A DNA stretch of 54,449 bases, taken from the NCBI GenBank assembly GCA_021372375.1, contig JAJFUN010000053.1:1-54449 (forward strand). Reading direction: 5' to 3'. This document shows, one piece after another, positions 37,629 through 45,544 of the stretch. The stretch's first letter is position 1. Each line of letters starts with the position of its first letter. Position numbers and translations under genes: made by a program. A model generated the notes under the pieces. That model saw nothing but the letters and a program-made list of their open reading frames with translations. It was not told the DNA's origin and ran no database searches. The DNA is from Pelosinus sp. (GTDB lineage: Bacteria > Bacillota > Negativicutes > Propionisporales > Propionisporaceae).

Positions 37629-38981
37629 ATGCCATTATTAATTGTAGCAATAGGCGTAATTCTATTAATTGTTTTAATTTCCAAACTAAAAATAAATACT
37701 TTTGTTGCGCTTCTGATAGTATCATTTTGTGTAGCTCTCGTACTGGGTATTCCTCTGGAAAAGGTTGTTTCTACCATAGAAGCTGGTATTGGCGGAACGT
37801 TAGGGCATATTGCGCTCATATTTGGTTTGGGTGCAATGTTAGGCCGACTAGTAGCTGATGCTGGCGGTGCACAACGAATTGCAATGACCTTGATTAATAA
37901 ATTTGGAAAGACTAGAATAGAGTGGGCCGTTATAATTTCCTCATTTATTGTTGGAATTGCAATGTTCTTTGAAGTAGGGTTAGTATTGTTGATTCCTATT
38001 GTTTTCTCGATTGCAAAAGAAATGAAGGTGTCACTATTATCTTTGGGTATCCCCATGCTGGCCTCATTATTGGCTACACATAGTTTTCTTCCCCCACATC
38101 CAGGACCTACGGTGATCGCTGGGGAATATGGAGCTGATATTGGGAAAGTCTTGTTATATGGTATTATTGTGGCTATTCCCACTGTTTTTATAGCGGGTCC
38201 CATCTTTACTCGACTCGCAAAAAAGATAGTTCCTTCCGCATTTGAGAAGAGAGGAAGTATTAGTTCTTTGGGCGAGCAAAAAGAATTTAATCTTGATGAC
38301 ACGCCAAGTTTTAATATTAGTTTATTAACAGCCATGCTTCCGGTAATTCTAATGCTGATTGCTACTGGTGTAAAAATGGTAGTCGGCAGCGCTGGGGTTG
38401 GTGCAAATCTTGTGCTTAGAGTGATTGCATTTGTTGGCGATCCATCTATTGCAATGCTAATCTCTTTACTCCTTGCAGTGTATACTATGGGAGTTAATAG
38501 AAATATTTCTATTAAAGAAATTGCCAAATCTTGTTCGTCTGCAGCAGCCTCAATCGGTATGATGCTATTGATTATTGGTGGCGGTGGAGCTTTTAAGCAA
38601 GTACTTATTAATGGTGGAGTCGGCACGTATATAGCAGCTATATTTGCTGGAACAACTATGTCGCCAATTTTTTTAGCATGGATTGTTGCAGCAATATTGC
38701 GGGTTTCTTTAGGATCAGCAACTGTTGCGGCGATATCTACGGCTGGTTTAGTTATTCCGATGTTAGCTCAATATGATGTTAATTTGGCATTGGTCACCCT
38801 AGCAACAGGTTGTGGCAGTGCCATCGCATCGCATGTTAATGATGCTGGATTTTGGATGGTCAAGGAATATTTCGGCTTAACTTTGAAAGAAACATTTGCG
38901 ACCTGGACATTGTTAGCGACCATTACTTCCGTTGTAGGACTGATATTTATTTTGGCGCTAGATGTAATACTTAAATTGTGA
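37629..38981 (+). CDS. GntP family gluconate/pentonate permease
   Basis: 450 residues with about twelve to fourteen hydrophobic segments. Family marks include GLGAMLGRLVADAGGAQRIA, FFEVGLVLLIPIVFSIA and HSFLPPHPGPTVIAGEYGADIG, with SHVNDAGFWMVKEYFGLTL near the end. GntP transporters move gluconate and similar sugar acids with protons. Its place between a xylonate dehydratase and a 2-keto-3-deoxypentonate aldolase points to D-xylonate or a like acid as substrate. ATG after GGAGGTGG. Confidence 0.92.
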   Translation: MPLLIVAIGVILLIVLISKLKINTFVALLIVSFCVALVLGIPLEKVVSTIEAGIGGTLGHIALIFGLGAMLGRLVADAGGAQRIAMTLINKFGKTRIEWAVIISSFIVGIAMFFEVGLVLLIPIVFSIAKEMKVSLLSLGIPMLASLLATHSFLPPHPGPTVIAGEYGADIGKVLLYGIIVAIPTVFIAGPIFTRLAKKIVPSAFEKRGSISSLGEQKEFNLDDTPSFNISLLTAMLPVILMLIATGVKMVVGSAGVGANLVLRVIAFVGDPSIAMLISLLLAVYTMGVNRNISIKEIAKSCSSAAASIGMMLLIIGGGGAFKQVLINGGVGTYIAAIFAGTTMSPIFLAWIVAAILRVSLGSATVAAISTAGLVIPMLAQYDVNLALVTLATGCGSAIASHVNDAGFWMVKEYFGLTLKETFATWTLLATITSVVGLIFILALDVILKL

Positions 38982-39055
38982 TGGGCAATTAGATGACGTT
39001 TTGTAAAAAGCTTATTTTATAACCAACAAGGTAGATATATAGGAGGATTTTGAAA

Positions 39056-39952
39056 ATGAATTGTAAATATATTAGTCCGATTTTGACATCAATCAATGCA
39101 GATGGGTCGATAGATTACGAAACGATGCATAAGCTGTACGATACATTAATTGATGCAGGAATCGATGGAATTTTAGTTGGAGGCAGTTCGGGAGAATTCT
39201 ATGCTTTTACATATGAAGAGATTAAGGAATTTATCTTGGATGCAATTTCATATATTGGTAATCGGGCAATTGTGATGGCAGGTACAGGAAGGATGGTCTA
39301 CAAGGAAACGGTGGATTTGTCAAATTTGGCTTTAAAGGCAGGTGCAACGTCAGTACTTGTAGTAGGTCCATATTATAGTGCTTGCAACCAAGAGGATGTA
39401 TTTAACTATTATGACAATCTTTTAACAGAGGTACAAGGACCACTTTATATCTATAATTACGAAGACCGTACTGGTTATGATGTAACAGTGGATACCGTTT
39501 TGCGCCTGCTAGCTAAGCATGACCATCTACAGGGCATGAAAGATACGCATGCTGTGCTTCGGCATACTCAAAAGTATATTCAACTCGTAAAATCTAAGTA
39601 TCCAGATTTCATTGTTTATACTGGATATGATAATAATTGCATTCCAACGGTTATTTCAGGTGGCGATGGTTGTATTGGTGCGTTATCTAATGTATATCCG
39701 TCTCTATGTGCTGAGGTCATAGAATCTCTTCGCAAGGAAAATTTGGGTCAAATTGCAAAGACACAACGATTGATTGATGAAAGAATGCGTTTTTACGAAG
39801 TCTATACACCATTTAATCCTGTGATGAAATGGGCTATGGCAGAGTTAGGCATGGGTATGCAGGAAAACTGCAAAGCACCATTGACTGCGCTGACTGAAGA
39901 TTCAAAAGCTTCTTTGTCTAGCTTTGCCAAACAGTTATGGCGTAGCAAATAA
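39056..39952 (+). CDS. yjhH: 2-dehydro-3-deoxy-pentonate aldolase (YjhH/YagE type, DHDPS family)
   Basis: Cleaves 2-dehydro-3-deoxy-D-pentonate to pyruvate and glycolaldehyde. The 298 residues form a class I aldolase TIM barrel with GGSSGEF (42-48), the tyrosine site YIYNYEDRTG (Tyr133) and Schiff-base lysine K162 in GMKDTH. The usual YNxP motif is altered to YNYE, as in some sugar-acid aldolases of the family, which argues against a dihydrodipicolinate synthase role. The ATG has AGGAGG (39041-39046) at 9 bases; a TTG two codons upstream is too close. Last gene of the operon. Confidence 0.88.
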   Translation: MNCKYISPILTSINADGSIDYETMHKLYDTLIDAGIDGILVGGSSGEFYAFTYEEIKEFILDAISYIGNRAIVMAGTGRMVYKETVDLSNLALKAGATSVLVVGPYYSACNQEDVFNYYDNLLTEVQGPLYIYNYEDRTGYDVTVDTVLRLLAKHDHLQGMKDTHAVLRHTQKYIQLVKSKYPDFIVYTGYDNNCIPTVISGGDGCIGALSNVYPSLCAEVIESLRKENLGQIAKTQRLIDERMRFYEVYTPFNPVMKWAMAELGMGMQENCKAPLTALTEDSKASLSSFAKQLWRSK

Positions 39953-39999
39953 AATAGTAGTCGTCGGCCAGGCATTCTCTATTGGTAATGGCGAAAAGC

Positions 40000-40041
40000 A
40001 AGAACTCCTGTCAAATCATTGTTGATTTGGCAGGAGTTCTT
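40000..40041 (+). terminator. Hairpin ending the pentonate operon
   Basis: Arms AAGAACTCCTG-CAAATCA and TGATTTG-CAGGAGTTCTT, 19 bases each with one mismatch, around a four-base loop. No strong T-run follows (GGCGTGTTT), yet it is the only candidate after the aldolase gene. Confidence 0.65.
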
Positions 40042-40188
40042 GGCGTGTTTAGGGAATGAAAATAATGACTTATTTGAGAATGAGATTTTGTCAGGGGATG
40101 AGGCTATTGCCGTTAAGCTGGTGAGATGTTGTTTCGATAATCTTGTTCTTGCGACACGCAACTTATATAGGTAAAAGGAGGAAGAAAA

Positions 40189-40362
40189 ATGGCTGTTGTG
40201 AAATGCACAAAATGTGGAAAGGTGTTTAGTACAGAGGGCGCAATACTGAAGCCAATTGGTGATGGTGGATATGCAGAATGTTGTCCTAAATGCGGGAGCA
40301 CAAGTGTATATTGTGTAGATGATTTCCAAAACGACGACGATAGATTATGGGAGGGGTTTTAG
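40189..40362 (+). CDS. 57-residue zinc-ribbon protein
   Basis: Short acidic protein starting MAVVKCTKCGKVFSTEGAIL with a second pair CCPKCG, so CxxC and CxxC are spaced about 25 residues apart, a rubredoxin-like or zinc-ribbon knuckle. The tail DDFQNDDDRLWEGF is acidic. ATG is 7 bases after AAAGGAGG, an excellent ribosome site. No known family is recognised with confidence. Confidence 0.7.
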   Translation: MAVVKCTKCGKVFSTEGAILKPIGDGGYAECCPKCGSTSVYCVDDFQNDDDRLWEGF

Positions 40363-40399
40363 GAAAAGCGGGCGTGGTTACTGTGAGTAGAGGCAAGCT

Positions 40400-41518
40400 T
40401 TATTTGGCCTGAACTCTTGCTACCGCATTTTTGGCTAAAATACTAATTTGGGCAGGAGTAAGGTCATTAGCTGGCTTTTGGACAGAAGGCGGTATTTTAT
40501 TAGGCAGCATGGCTAGAAGATTGTTCAAATAGTTAATTTTCATGGCAAAGTTAACATTTTGCGGAATAGTATTTGATACAAATGGATTTAAGGTGCCGCT
40601 GACAACACCTACAACCTGTCCTTTGGCATTTATCAAGGGACCGCCGCTATTCCCGGGTTGTATCGGGATACTAATCTGAAACATTCTTATATCATCTTTA
40701 ATGCCTGATAGACTATTGATTATTCCTTGACCTAGTTTAGCATTGGTGCCGAGTATGTCACTCAAGGGATAGCCAAGCGTATATACAGGGTCACTTTCTT
40801 TACAGTTTTGGATATCGGCGAGTGATAAGGGAATTATCGAAGGCTCTGCCTTTGCTACTTTTAGTAAAGCCAAATCGTTGACAGGATCTTTGGCAGCAAT
40901 AGTAGCTGAAGCGCTTAGATCATTGCTATATTTAATACTGATGGTCTCGCAGTCTGCTATAACATGATAGTTGGTAACAATTAGATCAGGCGCTATAAAA
41001 AAGCCAGTACCGAGGTGAGTATAGGTATCATCAGTATTATCAGGATAAATTCTAATAAGAGCTTTTCGTTCTTTCTTTTCGGTGAGATATTCTAGTATAT
41101 TTTTATTATTGGGAGATATCCGGAAGACCGAGCCCACTGAATGTTCTTCTGCCGGAGATTGATAGCCATTTTGGCTTTTATGCCACAATCCGACAAATAG
41201 CTTTGGTACAGCAGTAGTCTTTAGCTGCAGCTTGACGTTACCTAATTGCCAGGCAGAATCGGTAGTCTGAACGATAAAGCCAATATAATTATATCCTTGG
41301 CAAATAGAAAAATCATTTTTTACAATAGCAATTTCATATTGGTTATCTTCTGTTATCCAAATACCTTCCAACAAATTTTCTGTTTTGTCTTTAAAATAAG
41401 TATCAATTGCTTGTTGTCTAGTAAAATTTTCATCAGGCAACGGAAGGGCAAAGCAGGGTATTGTAAAAAAATAAATTGCAAAAAGAGATAAAAATACACG
41501 TACTAAACTTTTTGACAC
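40400..41518 (-). CDS. Secreted trypsin-like serine protease (HtrA-like, no PDZ)
   Basis: 372 residues with an N-terminal signal peptide (hydrophobic about 6-24, ending PCFA). A domain of about 130 residues with no recognised family follows, and then a trypsin-like fold with the full triad: His185 (TNYHVI), Asp215 (DLALLK) and Ser291 (PGNSGGPL). A PDZ domain, normal for DegP/HtrA, is absent; a short helical tail follows. GTG start after GGAGG on the minus strand. It likely cleaves or senses envelope proteins. Confidence 0.85.
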   Translation of the reverse strand: MSKSLVRVFLSLFAIYFFTIPCFALPLPDENFTRQQAIDTYFKDKTENLLEGIWITEDNQYEIAIVKNDFSICQGYNYIGFIVQTTDSAWQLGNVKLQLKTTAVPKLFVGLWHKSQNGYQSPAEEHSVGSVFRISPNNKNILEYLTEKKERKALIRIYPDNTDDTYTHLGTGFFIAPDLIVTNYHVIADCETISIKYSNDLSASATIAAKDPVNDLALLKVAKAEPSIIPLSLADIQNCKESDPVYTLGYPLSDILGTNAKLGQGIINSLSGIKDDIRMFQISIPIQPGNSGGPLINAKGQVVGVVSGTLNPFVSNTIPQNVNFAMKINYLNNLLAMLPNKIPPSVQKPANDLTPAQISILAKNAVARVQAK

Positions 41519-41652
41519 ACAAAAACCTCCTTTAAAATAAACTAAATTAATTTTACCATAATTTTCATGTTATAACTTGCTTTCAAAAATAAAATTTAAG
41601 TTTATAAAAAACGTGATTAACGTGGTTATGGTCGCAGCGGGATAAATTACAG

Positions 41653-41698
41653 AAAAAAACTAAAGGTCTGACTCCGATAAAATTCAGAAATCAGACCT
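41653..41698 (-). terminator. Terminator after the 270-residue minus-strand gene
   Basis: On the minus strand, AGGTCTGA and TCAGACCT form the stem with a loop of about 19 bases, followed by a TTTAGTTTTTTT tract. It lies 28 bases past the stop of the gene at 41726-42538. Confidence 0.72.
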
Positions 41699-41725
41699 CA
41701 ATGGTTTCTCTGAAGAGGTATTTTT

Positions 41726-42538
41726 TTAATCAATTGTAAAAAGCAGATACATTTGTCCTTCTTGCAAGCCAATAGGAACAATGTAACCATTTTCCGAAGC
41801 TGCAGGGAATTCTTGTACAACTTTTGGCAGACCAATTTCGGCAGATATGCCGGCATTAGTCAAATTAGTGATCAATAGTCCATTGTTAAAGCTGAAGAAT
41901 TCTCCAGCTGCATCTAATGCCAGCGAATTTACGGCAGTGATAGTTTCTTGACTATAGCGCCTGGCTAAAGCTAATAGCAAATCAACATGCATTAATAACC
42001 GAACGTTTATCTGAACATCTTTTATTATCAGTTGTTGTGATATCATCCAGGCCTTATCCGCAGGTATTTGGGGTAATCTTTCTTTTAAAGGATAGTTTGT
42101 CCAAATTGCTGGTTCGTCATCGAGATATTTAGCTATATTTGTTAGCAATATGGCAATATAAATATAAAAGATATCGCGTAGCTTTTTATTGGTAATTATC
42201 GAACTATCTAATAAAATTCGTACTATAATTTCATAATTCAAGCCTTTAAAGCCAGTTGCTTGGTCTTCAATTAATTGACATTCCTTTTCAAATTCGTTAA
42301 TGGCTTGCTGCATTTGTTCAAAACTAAGTATATTTTTGCTTAAAATAGCCGACGTTATTTGTTGAGCTGAAACCGCATCTTCATATATTTCTTGAAAATC
42401 TTCTGAAAACGTGGATATTTTAGAAATATCATCTATCGAATTCGTAGTACCGGTATTCGCTTGTGTTATATCAAAAAATTGTTGTTTTGTCAGAAGGCCT
42501 TTGCTCAATAGGAATATGCCAAAGTACTTACTAAACAT
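41726..42538 (-). CDS. CheX-like C-terminal domain protein, unknown function
   Basis: 270 residues, no signal peptide. The C-terminal part (about 150-270), with NSLALDAAGEFFSFNNGLL followed by LTNAGISAEIGLPKV, resembles CheX/CheC-type chemotaxis phosphatase folds in the arrangement of a helix with a conserved Asn followed by beta strands, but the match is loose. The N-terminal 130 residues are helical with a repeated pattern (LLSKGLLTKQQFFD, ILSKNILSFEQMQQAI) that looks like two copies of a short unit. ATG after AGGGGTG. Perhaps a signalling or regulatory protein. Confidence 0.5.
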   Translation of the reverse strand: MFSKYFGIFLLSKGLLTKQQFFDITQANTGTTNSIDDISKISTFSEDFQEIYEDAVSAQQITSAILSKNILSFEQMQQAINEFEKECQLIEDQATGFKGLNYEIIVRILLDSSIITNKKLRDIFYIYIAILLTNIAKYLDDEPAIWTNYPLKERLPQIPADKAWMISQQLIIKDVQINVRLLMHVDLLLALARRYSQETITAVNSLALDAAGEFFSFNNGLLITNLTNAGISAEIGLPKVVQEFPAASENGYIVPIGLQEGQMYLLFTID

Positions 42539-42723
42539 ATTATCACCCCTAGATGTCTTAATAAATTCATTATACTACAAATAAAAGGCGTTTAGCCATA
42601 GACTGGCAAAAAGAGTTTAATATGGTTAGTGCTCAAACAGGCATACACCTTTTCTTTGGTTTGTTAAATTAAAAAAGCGGACAATTTTCTTGAATTTTTG
42701 CCGTCTCCAGGATGCTGAGAAAT

Positions 42724-43176
42724 TTAATAAATAATGCGAATGCTGCCATCTTTAAAGATTTCTATATCGTTATAGCTATCCATTATTCTTTTTTGCGTGG
42801 CAATACTCACCGTGGAGATATCGACATTACCATAAATAATAGCACAATACGTATTAAAGATGCCCATGTTGTTAATTGCAAAATAATAATGAACATCTTT
42901 CTGCTGGCCATTAGGCGCCAACTTTACGCCGTGTTTCTTTAACCATTCAACAGTTTCTTCGTGACTAGTAAGACTTCTTGTAAGATAGGTGATTACGTGA
43001 CGATCTGTACCAGCATGACCAACTTTAAAGTTAGCTAGGCATTCCTGGCAAATGCCCTTTTCTCCCACAAAAGCGTAAGCGACAGGTTTATCTTCGTAAC
43101 AATAGAAGCAGGTACCATTATTATGGCGACGCCACTTATAAACATCTTCATATGTTTTTTTCTTGCGAAATAGCAT
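42724..43176 (-). CDS. Hypothetical protein with N-terminal zinc-finger-like cysteines
   Basis: 150 residues, starting MLFRKKKTYEDVYKWRRHNN, with CFYC and CQEC pairs (about residues 23-43) likely to bind zinc. A middle helix (HEETVEWLKKHGVKL) and a C-terminal beta-rich part (DVHYYFAINNMGIFNTYCAI) follow. I do not recognise a family. ATG after GGGAGAA on the minus strand. Not overlapped by another good gene. Confidence 0.6.
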   Translation of the reverse strand: MLFRKKKTYEDVYKWRRHNNGTCFYCYEDKPVAYAFVGEKGICQECLANFKVGHAGTDRHVITYLTRSLTSHEETVEWLKKHGVKLAPNGQQKDVHYYFAINNMGIFNTYCAIIYGNVDISTVSIATQKRIMDSYNDIEIFKDGSIRIIY

Positions 43177-43420
43177 GTAGCAATTCTCCCTAATTTATTT
43201 AGTAGTATACCTTAGTATATCTGTTTAGCATCCTATTGTATACAAAAGTAACAGCAGAATTTATTTGAAATGATTTTGCGTGTTTCATTTATCGACGCAC
43301 AAATGAAAATCAAGCTACACATTTTTGCAACCAATTTTTATTTACAGATTTTAAAAAAACACCATTGCATTAGCAGGAATAGTTTGTCAGAATGAATAAT
43401 AAGATAGAATATTATTTTAG
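43177..43420. other. AT-rich gap without gene
   Basis: No convincing frame, RNA or repeat seen. It holds the upstream region of the minus-strand gene at 42724-43176 and leads into a decayed coding stretch. Confidence 0.4.
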
Positions 43421-43543
43421 GAGGACAAATTAGCGCAAATTGGTTACAAGGTATAGGCTGTACATGACAGGCCCACCACAGAAAAACTGGGGGTATATCA
43501 ATTCGTAATTGAAGTAGGGGAGCTTTACGAGCAAATAAAGTAA
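43421..43543 (+). pseudogene. Relic resembling the ACT domain end of prephenate dehydratase
   Basis: One frame reads LAQIGYKV, an in-frame TAG, then AVHDRPTTEKLGVYQFVIEVG followed by ELYEQIK and stop. RPTTEKLGVYQFVIEVG resembles the ESRPxxxKLGxYxFxIDxEG signature of the ACT domain in PheA-type prephenate dehydratases, and LAQIGYKV suits the preceding helix-strand. The stop codon and the absence of the catalytic domain show it is not a working gene. Family assignment is tentative. Confidence 0.4.
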
Positions 43544-43618
43544 TTCCATAATGGGCAAATAACTAGAACGGCAGGTAAGGGTGAATTTAGCGGTAAAGAA
43601 TAGGGGAGGTATCCATTG

Positions 43619-44008
43619 GTGGATATTGTAAATATGCTGAAGGCTAAGATATGGGCAGTTGTAGGGGCAACAGCTCATAAAGAAAAGTTTGGCTACAAAA
43701 TTTTTAAGGTAATGACAGAGGCTGGGTTTGAGGTCTATCCGGTAAATCCTGGGTTGGACGAAGTACAGGGAAAAAAATGCTATGCAAAATTAGCTGATTT
43801 GCCTGTGCTGCCTGAGGCTGTAAATATTGTTGTACCGCCAAGAGTAGGCACTGAGGTTGTTCGCCAGTGTGCTGAGCTTGGTATAAAAAAGATTTGGCTA
43901 CAGCCAGGATCTGAAAATACTGAGGTTATGCGATTGGCTGAGAAGCTTGGTTTGGAAGTAGTATGCCAGTCCTGTATTATGATTGAGTTAAGAAAAGCTA
44001 AAGGATAA
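43619..44008 (+). CDS. CoA-binding domain protein (YccU type)
   Basis: 129 residues with a Rossmann-like CoA-binding fold: WAVVGATAHKEKFGYKIFKV, GFEVYPVNPGLDEVQGKKCY and IWLQPGSENTEVMRLAEKLG are the family blocks. Function of these stand-alone proteins is unknown. Start: GTG 43619 is 9 bases and TTG 43616 six bases after GGGGAGG, so either may be used. Confidence 0.88.
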   Translation: MDIVNMLKAKIWAVVGATAHKEKFGYKIFKVMTEAGFEVYPVNPGLDEVQGKKCYAKLADLPVLPEAVNIVVPPRVGTEVVRQCAELGIKKIWLQPGSENTEVMRLAEKLGLEVVCQSCIMIELRKAKG

Positions 44009-44165
44009 TGTTTAATTAAGAAGGTCGGGCATTTTGTAATGACAGCCTGTAAGATTTATGGAGACTACACATTATTCATTAATAACAAGAGGCTATCATA
44101 CTAAGGGAAAGCTGTTGATATCAGTGCGACAGTCTTCCTGTCAACTCTGCTTTCGCGTATTAAAT
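44009..44165. other. Short gap before the MITE-like element
   Basis: Follows the CoA-binding gene stop. No gene, hairpin or repeat is evident. Confidence 0.35.
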
Positions 44166-44335
44166 GTAGGGGCAATCCCTCCGTGGTTGCCCGCGTACAA
44201 ACGATCTGATGAAAATAGACTTTCTGTGGTATTATGAGTGGCATCCCTTATAAGTTTACTTTTCTTAGTACCACAGATTAGTTTGTTCTTGTTAGAACGT
44301 CTCTACGCGGGCAACCACAGAGGGATTGCCCCTAC
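44166..44335. mobile_element. 170-bp MITE-like element with 32-bp terminal inverted repeats
   Basis: The ends GTAGGGGCAATCCCTC (left) and GAGGGATTGCCCCTAC (right) extend to 32-base arms ending GGTTGCCCGCGTA that match at 31 of 32 positions. A second, inner palindrome (TCTGTGGTA and TACCACAGA) lies within. There is no coding capacity. No clear target duplication is visible. GTAGGGGC ends are known from short non-autonomous repeats in several bacterial groups. A decayed half copy lies at 48828-48862. Confidence 0.78.
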
Positions 44336-44356
44336 AAAAAATAAAAAGACTTACAT

Positions 44357-44398
44357 ACAGGGGCCTTTACACTAATTACTTAGTGTAAAGGCCCCTGT
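44357..44398 (-). terminator. Terminator of the 2-hydroxyacid dehydrogenase gene
   Basis: Perfect 18-base arms ACAGGGGCCTTTACACTA and TAGTGTAAAGGCCCCTGT around a six-base loop. On the minus strand it is followed by a T-rich tract (GTCTTTTTATTTTTTG), so it ends the minus-strand gene that stops at 44456. Confidence 0.85.
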
Positions 44399-44455
44399 GC
44401 GATTAGAGACTACCAGATATTTCTTTGACGGTAATTTTTATCTTTTTATAGCCCC

Positions 44456-45415
44456 TCAATTTACAACGTTAATTGCTTTTCCAGCAAGATATGCCTTAAT
44501 ATTATCAGCGGTAAGTTCAATAAGCCGTTGCCGCGACTCAATGCGCCTCCACCCGATATGTGGTGTCATGATTACATTTTCCATGCCAAATAAAGGGTTG
44601 TCTGTTGCTGGCGGCTCGGGATCTTGTACGTCAAGCGCTGCACCTGCAATGAGTTTGTTTTGTAAAGCTTCAATTAAATCAGTTTCTTTTATGAGTGCGC
44701 CTCTTGAAGTGTTGATAATAAATGCTGACGGCTTAACCAGTTTTAAACTATCTTTATTAATAAGGTGTTTTGTGCCTGCTTTAAGTGGACAGTGGAGCGT
44801 GATAAAATCACTTTGCCTGAGTAGGTCTTCTAAGCTAACAAATTTTACGTTTGGATGGTCATATGATTTTGGCGATGGATTATAGATTAAAACCTTCATA
44901 CCTAGCGTTAATGCGATTTTTGTGACGTGGCATCCAATAGCACCACCGCCAATTACTCCTAGTATCTTGTTCTGTAACTCGAAATGCGGCACCTGCAGGT
45001 ATTTCGTAAAATTATCAAAATTTTTCTTTTGCAGCATAATCTGCTGTTGTATTAATGACGAACTTAAATTCAATATAAACGTAATCGCCAATTGTGCGAC
45101 TGCTTCAGTGCTGTAGGTGGGCACATTGCATACAAGAATATCTTTTTCCCGGGCTGCCACGATATCGATATTATTATAACCAGTACCAGCTTCGCAGATG
45201 AGTTTCACTGAGTCAGGAAACCGAGAGATGACATCTTTGCCTACAGGCATTTCCTTAGTAATAACAATATTCTGATCGCTAACCCGCTGTAAAATCTCCT
45301 CATTGCTGCTGTGGGCGTATTTTGTGAAAGTAGTGAGCTCCGTAAACGGGGAAAAATCAAGCTTGTTGTCAAAATTTAGTTTTTCGGAATTAAGAAAGAC
45401 GGTATTTTTCTTCAT
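44456..45415 (-). CDS. D-isomer specific 2-hydroxyacid dehydrogenase
   Basis: 319 residues of the D-2-hydroxyacid dehydrogenase family (glycerate, phosphoglycerate or hydroxypyruvate type). The NAD motif is GVIGGGAIGCHVTKIA; CEAGTGYNNID precedes it; the active-site Arg is in NTSRGALIKE, Glu in DVQDPEPP and His in TPHIGWRR. The typical catalytic His is present, so it should be active. The exact substrate cannot be given. ATG 45415 follows GAGGTGGAGG; the upstream GTG overlaps this site. Single gene with its own terminator. Confidence 0.88.
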   Translation of the reverse strand: MKKNTVFLNSEKLNFDNKLDFSPFTELTTFTKYAHSSNEEILQRVSDQNIVITKEMPVGKDVISRFPDSVKLICEAGTGYNNIDIVAAREKDILVCNVPTYSTEAVAQLAITFILNLSSSLIQQQIMLQKKNFDNFTKYLQVPHFELQNKILGVIGGGAIGCHVTKIALTLGMKVLIYNPSPKSYDHPNVKFVSLEDLLRQSDFITLHCPLKAGTKHLINKDSLKLVKPSAFIINTSRGALIKETDLIEALQNKLIAGAALDVQDPEPPATDNPLFGMENVIMTPHIGWRRIESRQRLIELTADNIKAYLAGKAINVVN

Positions 45416-45544
45416 AATTGCCTCCACCTCTTTATTATACTAGTATGTACTGATCTTAATTAAATTTTACAACAAGAGAATCTATCTGTAAAATGAATAA
45501 TAATAATAATTTATTGCGAAGAAGTTAAGGGGCTGAAGTGATAA

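Noticed and set aside
37556-38626. Long minus-strand open frame of 356 codons
   Set aside because: It is antisense to the GntP permease gene, has low complexity (Ile, Pro, Thr rich) and no ribosome site; the plus-strand permease has clear family motifs.
43430-43678. Minus-strand frame of 82 codons
   Set aside because: Opposes the ACT-like relic and the CoA-binding gene start; no ribosome site or motif.
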